This document shows positions 24,624 through 34,705 of a DNA stretch of 64,000 bases, one piece after another. How positions within the stretch are numbered: the stretch's first letter is position 1; every line of letters starts with the position of its first letter. Source of the DNA: Pseudomonas sp. HAR-UPW-AIA-41. GTDB lineage: Bacteria; Pseudomonadota; Gammaproteobacteria; Pseudomonadales; Pseudomonadaceae. The stretch spans positions 248,001 through 312,000 of the forward strand of contig NZ_NSLB01000004.1 in NCBI RefSeq assembly GCF_002304225.1, written 5' to 3'. A program made the position numbers and the translations under genes. The notes beneath the pieces were generated by a model. It did no database searches. It saw only the letters and a list, made by a program, of their open reading frames with translations, and had not been told where the DNA came from.

Positions 24624-25633
24624 TGAGCTTTCTCCCGGTCGGCACGCAAGGCCTCGGACAACTGATACACGGCCATCGAGTACATGTTGCTGCGGTTGTA
24701 GCGAGTGATCACAAAGAAGTTCGGCAGCCCCAGCCAGTATTCAGGGCCGGCCGCGCCATCAAAGCGGAAGGCACTGACTGTCAGGTCGTCGCGCAGCGCA
24801 TCATGGCTGGACCAGCCCAACGTGCGCAACTGGCCGACATTCAGCTGCGGGTCGAGCCCCACGGTGAGGCCCTTCTCGTATTGCTCGCCACGCACATCCG
24901 CGCGGCTGACCACCGGCTCACCCTGAGCCCAGCCATGGTGCTTGAAGTAGCTGGCCACGCTGCCGATGGCATCCACCGGATTGGTCCAGATATTGATGTG
25001 ACCGTCACCGTCGAAATCCACCGCATACGCGCGAAAGCTGCTCGGCATGAATTGCGGCAAACCCATCGCGCCGGCATAGGAACCCTTGAGTGTGAGCGGA
25101 TCAACCTGCTCTTCGCGGGCCAGAAGCAGGAACTCCTTGAGCTGCTGACAGAAGAACGGCGAGCGCGGCGGGTAATCGAAACACAGGGTCGACAGGGCAT
25201 CGAGCACGCGCCAGCTGCCGGTATTGCCACCGTAGAAGGTTTCCACGCCGATGATCGCGACGATCACCTGAGCCGGTACACCGTAGCTCTGCTCGGCGCG
25301 GGCCAGTGCCTCGGCATGCTGCTGCCAGAACGCCACACCCTTCTGAATCCGCGCATCGGTGATGAAGATCGGCCGGTATTCGCTCCAGGGCTTGACCCGC
25401 TCGGCCGGACGCGAGATGGCATCCAGAATGGCCTGCTTGCGCTCTGCCTGAGCAAACAGCGCGGTGAGCTGCTCACTGGCAAAACCATGATCACGGGTCA
25501 TGCCGGCAATGAACTCACTGACCTGCGGTACGCCCTCATAGTCGGCGGCCAGCAACGGCTGACTGGCCAGACTGCCGAGCAGGGCCAGGCCGAGAGCCCG
25601 GAGGTGTTTGCGCACGCCAAATGTGTCTTTCAA
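24620..25633 (-). CDS. sltB1: MltB-family lytic transglycosylase (SltB1 type)
   Basis: About 337 residues, exported by a signal peptide (RKHLRALGLALLGSLASQ, PLLA/ADY). The catalytic Glu is in IIGVETFYGGNTG; GSYAGAMGLPQFMPSSF and DFDGDGHINIW are the MltB signature. Position between rodA and rlpA is that of P. aeruginosa SltB1. The start is uncertain: TTG 25633 has AAGG eight bases upstream, directly after the rodA stop, and gives a good signal peptide; ATG 25666 would overlap rodA by 19 bases and lacks a ribosome site; GTG 25615 is also possible. Confidence 0.88.
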   Translation of the reverse strand: MKDTFGVRKHLRALGLALLGSLASQPLLAADYEGVPQVSEFIAGMTRDHGFASEQLTALFAQAERKQAILDAISRPAERVKPWSEYRPIFITDARIQKGVAFWQQHAEALARAEQSYGVPAQVIVAIIGVETFYGGNTGSWRVLDALSTLCFDYPPRSPFFCQQLKEFLLLAREEQVDPLTLKGSYAGAMGLPQFMPSSFRAYAVDFDGDGHINIWTNPVDAIGSVASYFKHHGWAQGEPVVSRADVRGEQYEKGLTVGLDPQLNVGQLRTLGWSSHDALRDDLTVSAFRFDGAAGPEYWLGLPNFFVITRYNRSNMYSMAVYQLSEALRADREKAQ

Positions 25634-25647
25634 ATTAACCAACCTTG

Positions 25648-26790
25648 TTATGCCTGCGCGATCCACTTGCGGTGCGTGTGGACCGACATCAAAACCCCAA
25701 AGCCCGTCATCAGGGTCACCAACGAGGTGCCGCCATAGCTGATGAACGGCAGGGGAACCCCCACCACCGGCAACAGGCCACTGACCATGCCGATGTTAAC
25801 GAATACGTAGACGAAGAACGTCATGGTGATGCTGCCGGCCAGCAGTTTACCGAACAGCGTCTGCGCCTGCGCCGTGATGAACAGCCCGCGTCCGATCAGT
25901 ACCAGATAGACCATGAGCAGCAGGCAGATGCCAATCAGACCGAACTCCTCGCCGAGCACGGCAATGATAAAGTCCGTGTGGCTTTCCGGCAAAAAATCCA
26001 GGTGTGACTGAGTACCCTGCAGCCAGCCCTTGCCGAACACCCCGCCCGAGCCGATCGCCGCCTTGGACTGGATGATGTTCCAGCCAGAGCCCAGCGGGTC
26101 GCTTTCCGGATCAAGGAAGGTGTGTACCCGGCGCTTCTGATAGTCGTGCAGAACAAAATGCCACATGGCCACCGCGACCGGCACGGCCGCCGTCACCGCG
26201 GTCAGGATCCAGCGCCAGCGCAGACCGCCCATGAACAGAACGAAAGCACCGGACGCCAGAATCAGCATGGACGTCCCCAGGTCCGGTTGGATCAGCACCA
26301 GAACAAAGGGAATGCCAATCAGCAACAGACTGATACAGATATGTTTGAACCGCGGCGGCAAACTGCCACGCGCCAGGTACCAGGCGATGGTCGCCGGCAT
26401 GATCAGCTTCATGAACTCCGAAGGCTGGAAGCGGATCATTCCGGGGATATGGATCCAGCGGGTGGCGCCCATCGCCGTGTAACCGAACAGCTCCACATAG
26501 AGCAGCATGCCTGTGCCACCCAGGTAGGCCAGCGGCACCCAGCGCGCCATGAACCGGGGCTCGATCTGGGCCACGATGAACATCGCCAGGAGGCCGAGGC
26601 CAAAGGAACTGGCCTGCTTAAGCAGGATGCCCCAGTTTTTGCCACTGGCCGAATAAAGGACAAACAGCCCGCCAGCCGCCAGCACCAGGAGAATCAGGAG
26701 CAGCCAGCCATCGATATGCAGGCGCTGCAGCAGCGTGGCGCGGCGGCGAACCACATCCTCGCTGGACAGGGTGCGGTCAAAATTACCCAT
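25648..26790 (-). CDS. rodA: RodA (MrdB), SEDS peptidoglycan glycosyltransferase
   Basis: A 380-residue inner-membrane SEDS protein with about ten transmembrane segments that polymerises lipid II in the elongasome with PBP2. Family motifs are GATRWIHIPGMIRFQPSEFMK, LIQPDLGTSM and the C-terminal LPFISYGGTSL. It begins at the last base of the mrdA stop region (26790 shared), so the two are translationally coupled. Confidence 0.97.
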   Translation of the reverse strand: MGNFDRTLSSEDVVRRRATLLQRLHIDGWLLLILLVLAAGGLFVLYSASGKNWGILLKQASSFGLGLLAMFIVAQIEPRFMARWVPLAYLGGTGMLLYVELFGYTAMGATRWIHIPGMIRFQPSEFMKLIMPATIAWYLARGSLPPRFKHICISLLLIGIPFVLVLIQPDLGTSMLILASGAFVLFMGGLRWRWILTAVTAAVPVAVAMWHFVLHDYQKRRVHTFLDPESDPLGSGWNIIQSKAAIGSGGVFGKGWLQGTQSHLDFLPESHTDFIIAVLGEEFGLIGICLLLMVYLVLIGRGLFITAQAQTLFGKLLAGSITMTFFVYVFVNIGMVSGLLPVVGVPLPFISYGGTSLVTLMTGFGVLMSVHTHRKWIAQA

Positions 26791-28703
26791 CAGTGACTCT
26801 CCACGGCAGGCAACGCCGGACGGAACTGCGCCTTCAGCTGGCCACTGTCATCCAGCAGCCAGGCATCCATCACCTGTTTGACCACCGGCGCCGCGACGCC
26901 GGAACCGGACTCGCCATTTTCCACCATCACCGCTACGGCAATCTGCGGGTTCTCCGCAGGAGCGAAGCCTACGAACAGCGCATGGTCGCGATGACGCTCA
27001 TGAATCTTGCTGCGATCATATTTTTCGCCCTGTTTGATCGCCACCACCTGCGCTGTACCGCTCTTGCCAGCGATGCGGTAGAGGGCCTGAGAACCGACCT
27101 TGAACGCTGTACCGCGCGGATTGTGCAGCACTTGCTGCATGCCGTTGCTGACCATATCCCAGTACTTCATATCCTTGAGCACCACGTCCGGTGGTGTCTC
27201 CACCAGAGGGATCTCACCAGCGGCCATCAGTTGCTCAGGCGTCAGACCCGAGGCCGAACGGAGCAGCCGTGGGCGTACCCAGCGTCCCTTGTTGGCTACC
27301 AGCGCCGTGGCCTGAGCCAGCTGCAGAGGGGTGGCCTGCATGTAACCCTGACCGATACCGAGAATCAGCGTTTCACCGGGGTACCAGGCCTGACGGTAGC
27401 GTGCCCGCTTCCACTCCGGTGACGGCATCAGCCCTTCGGCCTCCTCGCCCAGGTCGATGGACACACGGCGCCCGATACCCATGCCATACAGGTAATCATG
27501 TAGCCGGCGAACACCGAGCTTGAGCGCCAGATCATAGAAGTAGGTGTCGTTGGAACGCATGATCGCCAGCTGCAGATCGACCCAGCCTTCACCGTTGCGG
27601 TTCCAGTTGCGGTATTTATGGTCGTAGTTGGGCAACTGGTAATAACCCGGATCGAAGATGCGGCTGCGCTCGGTGATCACCCCGGCATCAAGGCCCGCAG
27701 CAGCCACCATCGGCTTGATGGTCGAGCCCGGCGGATACAGACCGCGCAGCACGCGGTTGTACAGCGGACGATCGATGGAATCACGCAGCGCCGCATAATC
27801 CTTGAAGCTGATGCCGGTAACAAACAGGTTCGGGTCGAAGCTCGGCTGACTGGCCATCGCCAGGATGCCGCCGGTGGCTGGCTCTATCGCCACCACCGCA
27901 CCGCGCCGCCCGGCCAGCGCCGCCTCCGCGGCTTGCTGCAGCTTGAGGTCGAGATTCAGAGTCAGATCACGCCCGGACTGCGGCTCGGTCCGTTTGAGCA
28001 CCCGCAACACACGGCCGCGGGCATTGGTTTCAACTTCCTCATAGCCCACTCGGCCATGCAGGACGCTCTCGTAGAACTTTTCCGCACCGGTTTTGCCGAT
28101 ATGGTGAGTACCGCTGTAGTCCACCGGATCGAGTTTTTTCAGCTCCTGCTCGTTGATCCGCCCGACATACCCCACCGACTGAGCGAAGTGCTCACCCAGC
28201 GGATAGTGCCGCACCAACTGCGCAGTCACCTCAACGCCTGGCAGGCGGAACTGGTTCACCGCGATGCGGGCAATCTGCTCCTCGGACAGCTCGAAGAGAA
28301 TCGGCACCGGCTCGAACGGCCGTCGCCCCTGACGGAAGCGCTTCTCGAAGATCGCCCTGTCTTCGGCGGTCAGTTCCAATACCTGAACCAGGGTATCCAG
28401 CACCGCCTGCCAGTCACCGGCTCGCTCGCGGGTCACGGTCAGGCTGAAACTCGGCCGGTTGTCCGCGATGATCACGCCGTTGCGGTCGAAGATCAGCCCG
28501 CGGGTGGGCGGAATCGGCTGCACATGGATGCGGTTGTTTTCCGCCAGGGTGGTGTGGTGGTCGTACTGAATGACCTGCAGGTAATAGGCCCGCGCCACCA
28601 GTACCAGCGTCAGCATGAGCACCAGCGCGGCGCCGACCACCACGCGCCGTCTGACCAGACGGGCGTCTCGTTCGTGGTCCTTGAGGCGGATCGGCTGCGG
28701 CAT
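26790..28703 (-). CDS. mrdA: Penicillin-binding protein 2 (MrdA), elongation transpeptidase
   Basis: A 637-residue class B PBP. One N-terminal membrane anchor (VVVGAALVLMLTLVLVARAY), the PBP dimerisation/pedestal domain, then the transpeptidase: S327-T-I-K330, SND (RSNDTYF) and KSGT (AGKSGTAQ). It cross-links side-wall peptidoglycan with RodA and is the target of mecillinam-type drugs in the family. It follows rlmH by 11 bases in the same direction. Confidence 0.97.
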   Translation of the reverse strand: MPQPIRLKDHERDARLVRRRVVVGAALVLMLTLVLVARAYYLQVIQYDHHTTLAENNRIHVQPIPPTRGLIFDRNGVIIADNRPSFSLTVTRERAGDWQAVLDTLVQVLELTAEDRAIFEKRFRQGRRPFEPVPILFELSEEQIARIAVNQFRLPGVEVTAQLVRHYPLGEHFAQSVGYVGRINEQELKKLDPVDYSGTHHIGKTGAEKFYESVLHGRVGYEEVETNARGRVLRVLKRTEPQSGRDLTLNLDLKLQQAAEAALAGRRGAVVAIEPATGGILAMASQPSFDPNLFVTGISFKDYAALRDSIDRPLYNRVLRGLYPPGSTIKPMVAAAGLDAGVITERSRIFDPGYYQLPNYDHKYRNWNRNGEGWVDLQLAIMRSNDTYFYDLALKLGVRRLHDYLYGMGIGRRVSIDLGEEAEGLMPSPEWKRARYRQAWYPGETLILGIGQGYMQATPLQLAQATALVANKGRWVRPRLLRSASGLTPEQLMAAGEIPLVETPPDVVLKDMKYWDMVSNGMQQVLHNPRGTAFKVGSQALYRIAGKSGTAQVVAIKQGEKYDRSKIHERHRDHALFVGFAPAENPQIAVAVMVENGESGSGVAAPVVKQVMDAWLLDDSGQLKAQFRPALPAVESH

Positions 28704-28714
28704 CGGCGGCGGTC

Positions 28715-29182
28715 TTATTTGTGGTACGGGTGCCCGGACAAGACAGTCCAGGCCCGGTAGATCTGCTCACCGAGCAGGATACGCACGAGAGGATGCGGCA
28801 GAGTCAGCGGTGACAACGACCAGCGCTGCTCACTGCGCGCACAGACCTCCGGCGCCAGCCCTTCCGGACCGCCGACCATCAGGTTGACCGTACGCGCATC
28901 CAGACGCCAGCGCTCCAGCTCGGCCGCCAGTTGTTCGGTACTCCACGGCTTGCCGTGCACTTCCAGGGTGACGATGCGCTCGCCGGGCTGCACCTTGCTC
29001 AGCATGGCTTCACCCTCCTGACGGATCAGGCGGGCAACATCGGCGTTCTTGCCACGGGTGTTGAGCGGAATTTCCACCAGTTCCAGAGGCAACTCCGGCG
29101 GCAGGCGCTTGACGTACTCCTGCCAACCCTCCTCGACCCAGCGCGGCATGCGCGAGCCGACGGCAATCAGGCGAATGCGCAC
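28715..29182 (-). CDS. rlmH: 23S rRNA (pseudouridine-1915-N3)-methyltransferase RlmH
   Basis: A 155-residue SPOUT methyltransferase ([20 protein letters not shown] start). It has the full conserved [16 protein letters not shown]-binding knot and the C-terminal [20 protein letters not shown] segment with the Tyr used in catalysis. It methylates pseudouridine 1915 in helix 69. It is in the rsfS-rlmH pair typical of proteobacteria. Confidence 0.97.
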   Translation of the reverse strand: MRIRLIAVGSRMPRWVEEGWQEYVKRLPPELPLELVEIPLNTRGKNADVARLIRQEGEAMLSKVQPGERIVTLEVHGKPWSTEQLAAELERWRLDARTVNLMVGGPEGLAPEVCARSEQRWSLSPLTLPHPLVRILLGEQIYRAWTVLSGHPYHK

Positions 29183-29191
29183 GGCAGCGGC

Positions 29192-29551
29192 TTACTCGTG
29201 TTCCGGACCATGCTGGGCACGGCTCTGCTCGGCACCCTGCCACAGACGCTCGAGGTCATAGAACTGGCGGGTAGCGGTCTGCATCACATGCACGACCACA
29301 TCACCCAAGTCGAGCAGAGCCCACTCACCACCTTCCAGGCCTTCGCTGCCGATCGGGCGCACGCCCTGCTCCTTGACCTTTTCCAGCACCTCGTTGGCCA
29401 GCGACTTGACGTGGCGACTGGAGGAGCCGCTGGCGATCACCATGAAGTCGGTGACGCTGGTCTTGCCCCGCACATCGATCACGGTGATGTCCTGAGCTTT
29501 CATATCTTCCAGTGCGGCAACCGCCAGCTGGACCAGTTGTTCGTTTTGCAT
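29192..29551 (-). CDS. rsfS: Ribosome silencing factor RsfS
   Basis: A 119-residue Iojap-family protein that binds L14 and blocks subunit joining during starvation. Motifs include [20 protein letters not shown] and [20 protein letters not shown] 29551 is chosen: GAGGA stands 10 bases upstream; a GTG at 29560 would sit too close to that site. It lies between nadD and rlmH. Confidence 0.96.
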   Translation of the reverse strand: MQNEQLVQLAVAALEDMKAQDITVIDVRGKTSVTDFMVIASGSSSRHVKSLANEVLEKVKEQGVRPIGSEGLEGGEWALLDLGDVVVHVMQTATRQFYDLERLWQGAEQSRAQHGPEHE

Positions 29552-29571
29552 GGGTAACACGTCCTCGGTAA

Positions 29572-30216
29572 TCAGTTCGGCGCCCGGTACAGTCCGTGCG
29601 CATCGATGTAGTGCAACACCGCATCGGGCAGCAGAAAGCGCACCGAGCGGCCTGTCGCCAGACGGCGACGAATATCAGTGGCAGACACCGCCAGCGGCGT
29701 CTGCCAGACAAAGGCAATCTGCCCGGCCGGCCCGCACAGGGCTGCCGGTTCGTTCACGCTGCGTGCCGCCAGCAGATCACGCAGTGCTTCCGGCGCTTCA
29801 GTGTCGGCATCCGGGCGTTGCAGCACCAGCAGATGGCAGTGCTGCAGCAGTTCAGTCCAGCGATGCCAGCTGGGCAAGCCGCAGAAGGCATCCCAGCCCA
29901 GCAGCAGAAACAGCTGGTCATCCACACCCAGCTCCGCGCGCAGCGACTCCAGGGTGTCGATGGTCCAGGACGGCGTCGCCCTGGCCAGCTCACGGTCATC
30001 CACCCGCAGCAGCGGTTCTCCCTCTGCCGCCAGACGCACCAGCTGCAGGCGCTGCTCGGCGGTGACCTGTGGCGTATCCCGGTGCGGCGGACGGGCGCTG
30101 GGGATCAGTCGGACCTCATCCAGCGCCAGGAGTTCGGCCACTTCCAGTGCGCCACGCAGATGACCGATGTGAATCGGATCAAAGGTGCCGCCGAGGACGC
30201 CGATGCGCCGGGCCAT
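29572..30216 (-). CDS. nadD: Nicotinate-nucleotide adenylyltransferase NadD
   Basis: A 214-residue nucleotidyltransferase making deamido-NAD. The [13 protein letters not shown] motif near the N-terminus and the [21 protein letters not shown]-terminal ISSTxxR-like motif are both present. ATG 30216 gives [14 protein letters not shown]; longer in-frame readings would run into proA. It follows proA by 13 bases. Confidence 0.95.
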   Translation of the reverse strand: MARRIGVLGGTFDPIHIGHLRGALEVAELLALDEVRLIPSARPPHRDTPQVTAEQRLQLVRLAAEGEPLLRVDDRELARATPSWTIDTLESLRAELGVDDQLFLLLGWDAFCGLPSWHRWTELLQHCHLLVLQRPDADTEAPEALRDLLAARSVNEPAALCGPAGQIAFVWQTPLAVSATDIRRRLATGRSVRFLLPDAVLHYIDAHGLYRAPN

Positions 30217-30229
30217 CAGGTACGCCCCA

Positions 30230-31495
30230 TCAGGTACGAATGTGCCCGTCGCCGAACACCACATACTTCTCGCTGGTAAGGCCTTCCAGACCGACCGGAC
30301 CACGGGCATGCAGCTTGTCGGTGGAAATGCCGATCTCCGCCCCCAGGCCATACTCGAAGCCGTCGGCAAAACGGGTCGAGGCATTGACCATCACCGAGCT
30401 GGAATCCACCTCGGTGAGGAAGCGCCGCGCATCGGTGAAGTTCTCGGTGATGATCGCGTCGGTGTGCTGCGAGCCGTACTTGTTGATGTGCTCGATGGCC
30501 GCATCCAGCGAATCGACAATGCGAATCGCCAGGATCGGCGCATTGTACTCGGCGTACCAGTCATCCTCGCTCGCGACCAGCACATCGCCACCCAACAACG
30601 CGCGGGTACGCTCGCAACCGCGCAGCTCGACGCCCTTGTCGCGGTAGATGGCCGCCAGCGGCGGCAACACGCGATCGGCAATCGCGCTGTGCACCAGCAG
30701 GGTCTCCATGGCATTGCACGGCGAGTAGCGCTGGGTCTTGGCGTTGTCGGCGACGCGAATGGCCTTGTCCAGATCGGCGGCCACGTCGATATACACGTGG
30801 CACACGCCATCGAGGTGCTTGATCACCGGCACCTTGGCGTCTCGGCTGATGCGCTCGATCAGTCCCTTGCCACCACGCGGCACGATCACATCGACGAACT
30901 CCGGCATGCTGATCAGAGCACCAACTGCGGCGCGGTCGGTGGTTTCCACCACCTGCACGGCCGCCGCCGGCAGACCGGCCTCGGCCAGCCCCTGCTGGAT
31001 GCAGCGGGCAATCGCCTGATTGGAATGAATGGCCTCGGAGCCGCCGCGCAGGATGGTGGCGTTGCCGGATTTCAGGCACAGGCTGGCAGCATCGATGGTC
31101 ACGTTGGGCCGCGACTCGTAGATGATGCCGATCACGCCCAGCGGCACGCGCATCTTGCCGACCTGAATGCCGGACGGCAGGTAACGCATGCCCTGAATCT
31201 CGCCGATCGGGTCCGGCAGGGTCGCCACCTGACGCAAGCCTTCGATCATCGAGTCAATGACGGCAGGGGTCAGTGCCAGACGGTCAACCATGGCCGGTTC
31301 CAGACCATTGGCCCGGGCGGCAGCCAGATCCAGCTCATTGGCCGCCACCAGCTCGGGGCGGGCAGCATCCAGGGCGCCAGCAGCCGCCTGCAGGGCACGG
31401 TTCTTCTGGGCGGTACTGGCGCGGGCCAGCACACGCGAGGCTTCGCGGGCAGCCTGACCCAGGCGGGTCATGTAGTCGAGCACGGACTCGGTCAT
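30230..31495 (-). CDS. proA: Gamma-glutamyl phosphate reductase ProA
   Basis: A 421-residue enzyme for the second step of proline synthesis, reducing gamma-glutamyl phosphate to the semialdehyde. The aldehyde-dehydrogenase-like catalytic Cys lies in the [13 protein letters not shown] segment, and the [17 protein letters not shown] cofactor region is intact. ATG 31495 is preferred to the TTG two codons earlier. It heads the long leftward cluster ending with dacC, all spaced by less than 100 bases. Confidence 0.96.
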   Translation of the reverse strand: MTESVLDYMTRLGQAAREASRVLARASTAQKNRALQAAAGALDAARPELVAANELDLAAARANGLEPAMVDRLALTPAVIDSMIEGLRQVATLPDPIGEIQGMRYLPSGIQVGKMRVPLGVIGIIYESRPNVTIDAASLCLKSGNATILRGGSEAIHSNQAIARCIQQGLAEAGLPAAAVQVVETTDRAAVGALISMPEFVDVIVPRGGKGLIERISRDAKVPVIKHLDGVCHVYIDVAADLDKAIRVADNAKTQRYSPCNAMETLLVHSAIADRVLPPLAAIYRDKGVELRGCERTRALLGGDVLVASEDDWYAEYNAPILAIRIVDSLDAAIEHINKYGSQHTDAIITENFTDARRFLTEVDSSSVMVNASTRFADGFEYGLGAEIGISTDKLHARGPVGLEGLTSEKYVVFGDGHIRT

Positions 31496-31807
31496 GGTCA
31501 ATCAAGCCTGACATTCAAGGAAAACGGCCGATTATAGCCGCGCAGCCCCGGCAAGCCCAGCCATGCCGGCCAGATGGTAGACAGTGCATCCCGCTGCACC
31601 TTCGCGTCACCCCGCCAGCCCCGCAAACAGGGCCAAGACAGCGAAACGGTGACACCCGCCGCTCGCCGCAGACCCTCCCCCACCCGAAGGATGGGTAAAC
31701 AAAAACACCGACGATGTTTACCTTGACCCTCACAGCCTCCGTCGCAATAGCGTTTCAGGCCGACGGCAGCACACAACAACAAGGCACAGGAGTGCCGGAG
31801 ACCGCCC
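31496..31807. other. Intergenic region between divergent proA and the hydrolase gene
   Basis: About 310 bases between divergent genes that must hold both promoters. Weak inverted sequence AACACCGACGATGTT is seen near 31707-31721. A TTGACC at 31730 lacks a clear partner. No convincing small gene or RNA was identified; the short reading frames here have no family resemblance. Confidence 0.4.
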
Positions 31808-33031
31808 ATGCGCTACCGCACCGACTTCAACCCCAGCCTGCTTGGCGCAGCCCCGGATGTGCTCGAACTGGGTCCGTGGCGCCTGCACTACCTGGCGTTT
31901 TCCAGCTCGCCTGGCGACTCCCGCGAACCGGTCCTGATGCTCGGCGGCGCCTTCCAGAGCTTTCGCTCCTTCGCCAATGAGGTGCAGGAACTGCTGGCCG
32001 AACACCCGGTGATTCTCCTCGATCTGCCTGGCCAGGGCGGCAACCTTCAGGAAGCCGGCGAGCTCAGCCTGGAAGAACTGGCCGATCTGATCGCCGGCTT
32101 TGCCGACAGTCTAAACCTGCCAGCACTGATGCCCATCGGCCTGTCCTATGGCTCAACCCTGGCCGCCCTGTTCGCCAGCCGCCATCCGCAGCGCTGCGCC
32201 CGCCTGCTGCTGTCGGGCATTACCGCCTTCGGCCGCCCGGGCTCGCGGCGCCTTCTCGAGGAGGGCCTCAACCTGCTCGCCGAAGGGCGCCAGCAGGCCT
32301 TCGCCCAGGCCGCCCTGAACAACCTGCTCAACCCGCAACAGCTGCAGCACACCGATGTCGCCCCGGCGTTTCGCAAGGCCCTGCTGCGACAGATGCAACG
32401 CCTGTCGGCCGCCGAGATCGCCCGCTACCGGCAGAACAGCCAGCGCCTGCTCGACTTCGCCGGTTTCCGCCAGCACCCGCAATGCCCGACGCTGGTACTG
32501 GCCGGCGAGTTCGACCATTTCACCCAGCCGTGGGAGCAGGCATTGTTCGCGGCCGCCTGCCCACAGGGGCGCTACAGCCTGATTCAGAGCGCCGATCACC
32601 TGGCCCAGTTCGAGCGCCGCGAAGCCTGCGCCGCGCTGTACCAGCCGTTCCTGCGCGGCGAACCGGTCCCCGAGCAGGTCAGCGGCGGACGAACCCTGGC
32701 GTCACAGTTTCTGACGCTGCTGGAGCGCCGCAGTGAAGCGCGCCTTCGCCCGCAACAGCCACGCGCACAACTACGCCATGCCGAGGCCGGCACTTGGTTG
32801 GTGGAGATAAGCGAGCTGGGCTTCTTCGGCGGCAAGCTGAACGCAGCCCTGCCCGACGGCCTGCCCGCCCGCGGCTGGCAATTGCAGTGGAATGACAGAC
32901 CTGCCCTGGAAATTCTGCCCCTGCAGCACAACGGTCAGGGCTTCAGCTTCGTCACCCTGCACAGCGATGCCGATGCCAGCGGCGCCCTCGCAGCCCAACT
33001 GCAGCCTGCGCCACTGTCCGCCTGCGCCTGA
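31808..33031 (+). CDS. Alpha/beta hydrolase with extra C-terminal domain
   Basis: A 407-residue protein. Residues 1 to about 280 form an alpha/beta hydrolase: nucleophile in PIGLSYGSTLAAL, acid in AGEFDHFTQ, His in SADHLAQFE. The lid region is rich in Leu/Gln. Residues about 295-405 form an additional beta-rich domain (AQLRHAEAGTWLVEIS, LGFFGGKLNAALP) that could be a PilZ-like or unrelated barrel; this is a guess. The substrate is unknown; the fold resembles lipase/acyl-transfer enzymes such as RhlA only in outline. It converges with the methyltransferase gene, the stop codons abutting. Confidence 0.8.
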   Translation: MRYRTDFNPSLLGAAPDVLELGPWRLHYLAFSSSPGDSREPVLMLGGAFQSFRSFANEVQELLAEHPVILLDLPGQGGNLQEAGELSLEELADLIAGFADSLNLPALMPIGLSYGSTLAALFASRHPQRCARLLLSGITAFGRPGSRRLLEEGLNLLAEGRQQAFAQAALNNLLNPQQLQHTDVAPAFRKALLRQMQRLSAAEIARYRQNSQRLLDFAGFRQHPQCPTLVLAGEFDHFTQPWEQALFAAACPQGRYSLIQSADHLAQFERREACAALYQPFLRGEPVPEQVSGGRTLASQFLTLLERRSEARLRPQQPRAQLRHAEAGTWLVEISELGFFGGKLNAALPDGLPARGWQLQWNDRPALEILPLQHNGQGFSFVTLHSDADASGALAAQLQPAPLSACA

Positions 33032-33874
33032 TCAGACGCGGGCGTCGATCACCCGCACCAGCCCCGGCAGACGCCCGCGCGGCAACTGACGGCGCAGACT
33101 TTCCTCATGCGGGTCGAGCACGGCGACCTGACTGAATCCGCAGCGGGCGAAGCCAGCCTCGATGGCCGCCTGATCGCGGTAATGCAGCGGATACTTGCCG
33201 CGGGTCAGCAGCCCCACCAGCCCCACTCCCCAGCGCAACTGCCGATAGCTGGGATGCTCCTGCAGATCGGGGTACAGATCGGTCAGGTAGCTGCCCCGGA
33301 CAAAGCCTTTGAGCTGCTCAGCCAGGCGCGCCCAGAACCCTTCAATCACCGCCAGCTCGAAGTAGTTGACCAGCCCCTCGGTAATCACCAGCACCGGCTG
33401 CGCCGGGTCCAGCCGCGCGAACAGGGCCGCCAGACTGTGCTCGCCACCCTCAGCGAGGATGTCCACCGCCTGCACCTGATGCTGTTCGCCCAGCCAGCCC
33501 TGACTGGCCAGCAGACGGCGCTTGCGGGCGGCCATTGGCGGCAGATCAGCCTCAACGTAATGCAACTGCGGGTAACGCTGACAGAAGCGCCGTCCACGAG
33601 GCGACAGACCGCAGGCAATTTCCACCACCTGGGTCACGCCACGCTGCTCGATGGCCTCCGTCAGCAAGGCGTCGATCAGCAGATGACGCTGCAGCAGCAG
33701 GCGCTCCAGATCGATATCGAAGCGCCGCGCTGCCCAGGTGATTGGGCTCAGCACAGCATGGGCAAAGCGCCCGAAATCGGTGACGAAGGCCGGATTGGAC
33801 AACTGATGGCGGTACCAGACATAGCCGGTGTAATGCGCGCTGGGACTGATATGGGCGCTATCGGTGCGAGGCAT
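33032..33874 (-). CDS. Class I SAM-dependent methyltransferase (leucine carboxyl methyltransferase-like)
   Basis: A 280-residue protein resembling the bacterial LCMT/PPM1 family: an N-terminal HYTGYVWYRHQLS segment, a SAM-binding VVEIACGLSPRGRRF glycine motif, then VEADLPPMAARKRRLL and VLVITEGLVNYF. The substrate is unknown. It shares a convergent end with the hydrolase gene and is divergent from mpg. Confidence 0.82.
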   Translation of the reverse strand: MPRTDSAHISPSAHYTGYVWYRHQLSNPAFVTDFGRFAHAVLSPITWAARRFDIDLERLLLQRHLLIDALLTEAIEQRGVTQVVEIACGLSPRGRRFCQRYPQLHYVEADLPPMAARKRRLLASQGWLGEQHQVQAVDILAEGGEHSLAALFARLDPAQPVLVITEGLVNYFELAVIEGFWARLAEQLKGFVRGSYLTDLYPDLQEHPSYRQLRWGVGLVGLLTRGKYPLHYRDQAAIEAGFARCGFSQVAVLDPHEESLRRQLPRGRLPGLVRVIDARV

Positions 33875-33934
33875 GGGCGGCTCTTATTGTTTTTCTGTGT
33901 TTGTCGGCAGCCCCGGCAGGCCCGGCGCTCCCCC

Positions 33935-33940
33935 TATAAT
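33935..33940 (+). promoter_or_regulatory. -10 box upstream of the DNA glycosylase gene
   Basis: A perfect TATAAT 40 bases before the ATG at 33980. No good -35 is visible. Confidence 0.45.
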
Positions 33941-33979
33941 CGGCCAGCCTATGCCGCCAGCGAGCCCAACGACAGCCCC

Positions 33980-34705
33980 ATGCGCGATGAACCCACCCTA
34001 AGTTTGCCCTGGCCGGAAGCGCGCCCACTGGAGGGTGCTTTCTTTCAGCGCGATGCGCTACGAGTCGCCGCCGACCTGCTGGGCAAGGTGATCCGCCACC
34101 GTGTCGACGGACTCTGGCTGAGCGCCCGCATCATAGAAACCGAGGCTTACTACGGCGCGGAAAAAGGCAGCCATGCCTCACTCGGCTACACCCACAAGCG
34201 GCGCGCCCTTTTCCTCGAGGGCGGCCACATTTATATGTATTACGCCCGCGGTGGCGACTCGCTGAACTTCAGTGCCGCCGGCCCGGGCAATGCCGTACTG
34301 ATCAAATCGGCGTTGGTCTGGCCGGACACCCGCTGCACTGCTGACGCCATTGCCCGCATGCTGCACAACAATCCCGACCGCCAGGGCCGGCCACGCTCAC
34401 TGCAGACGCTGTGCAGCGGCCAGACCCTGCTCTGTCGCGCCCTTGGCCTCAAGGTGCCGGACTGGGATGCCCGTAGCTTCGACCCGCAACGGCTGTTTGT
34501 CGACGACATCGGCGCGCGCCCGGCCTCCATCATCCAGACCACCCGCCTGGGCATCCCGACCGGGCGAGACGAACATCTGCCCTACCGTCTGGTCGAAGCC
34601 GAGTACGCCCGTCACTGCACCCGCAATCCGCTGCGCCGCGGGCAGGTGGCCGGGCGCGACTACCATTGCCTGAACAACCCCGACTCACTGGAGATTGCCC
34701 ACTGA
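33980..34705 (+). CDS. mpg: 3-methyladenine DNA glycosylase (AAG/Mpg family)
   Basis: A 241-residue base-excision repair glycosylase of the alkyladenine (AAG) fold. Motifs are VAADLLGKVIRH, the catalytic ARIIETEAYYG (Glu base), GYTHKRRALFLEGGHIYMYY and SAAGPGNAVLIKSA. It removes alkylated purines. ATG 33980 gives MRDEPTLSLPWPEA; the longer in-frame reading is antisense to the methyltransferase gene. Its stop overlaps the next start (TGATG). Confidence 0.92.
   Translation: MRDEPTLSLPWPEARPLEGAFFQRDALRVAADLLGKVIRHRVDGLWLSARIIETEAYYGAEKGSHASLGYTHKRRALFLEGGHIYMYYARGGDSLNFSAAGPGNAVLIKSALVWPDTRCTADAIARMLHNNPDRQGRPRSLQTLCSGQTLLCRALGLKVPDWDARSFDPQRLFVDDIGARPASIIQTTRLGIPTGRDEHLPYRLVEAEYARHCTRNPLRRGQVAGRDYHCLNNPDSLEIAH

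Noticed and set aside
31498-31809. Short minus-strand frame in the proA-hydrolase gap
   Set aside because: Cys/Gly/Arg-rich product with no ribosome site or family match; probably chance.
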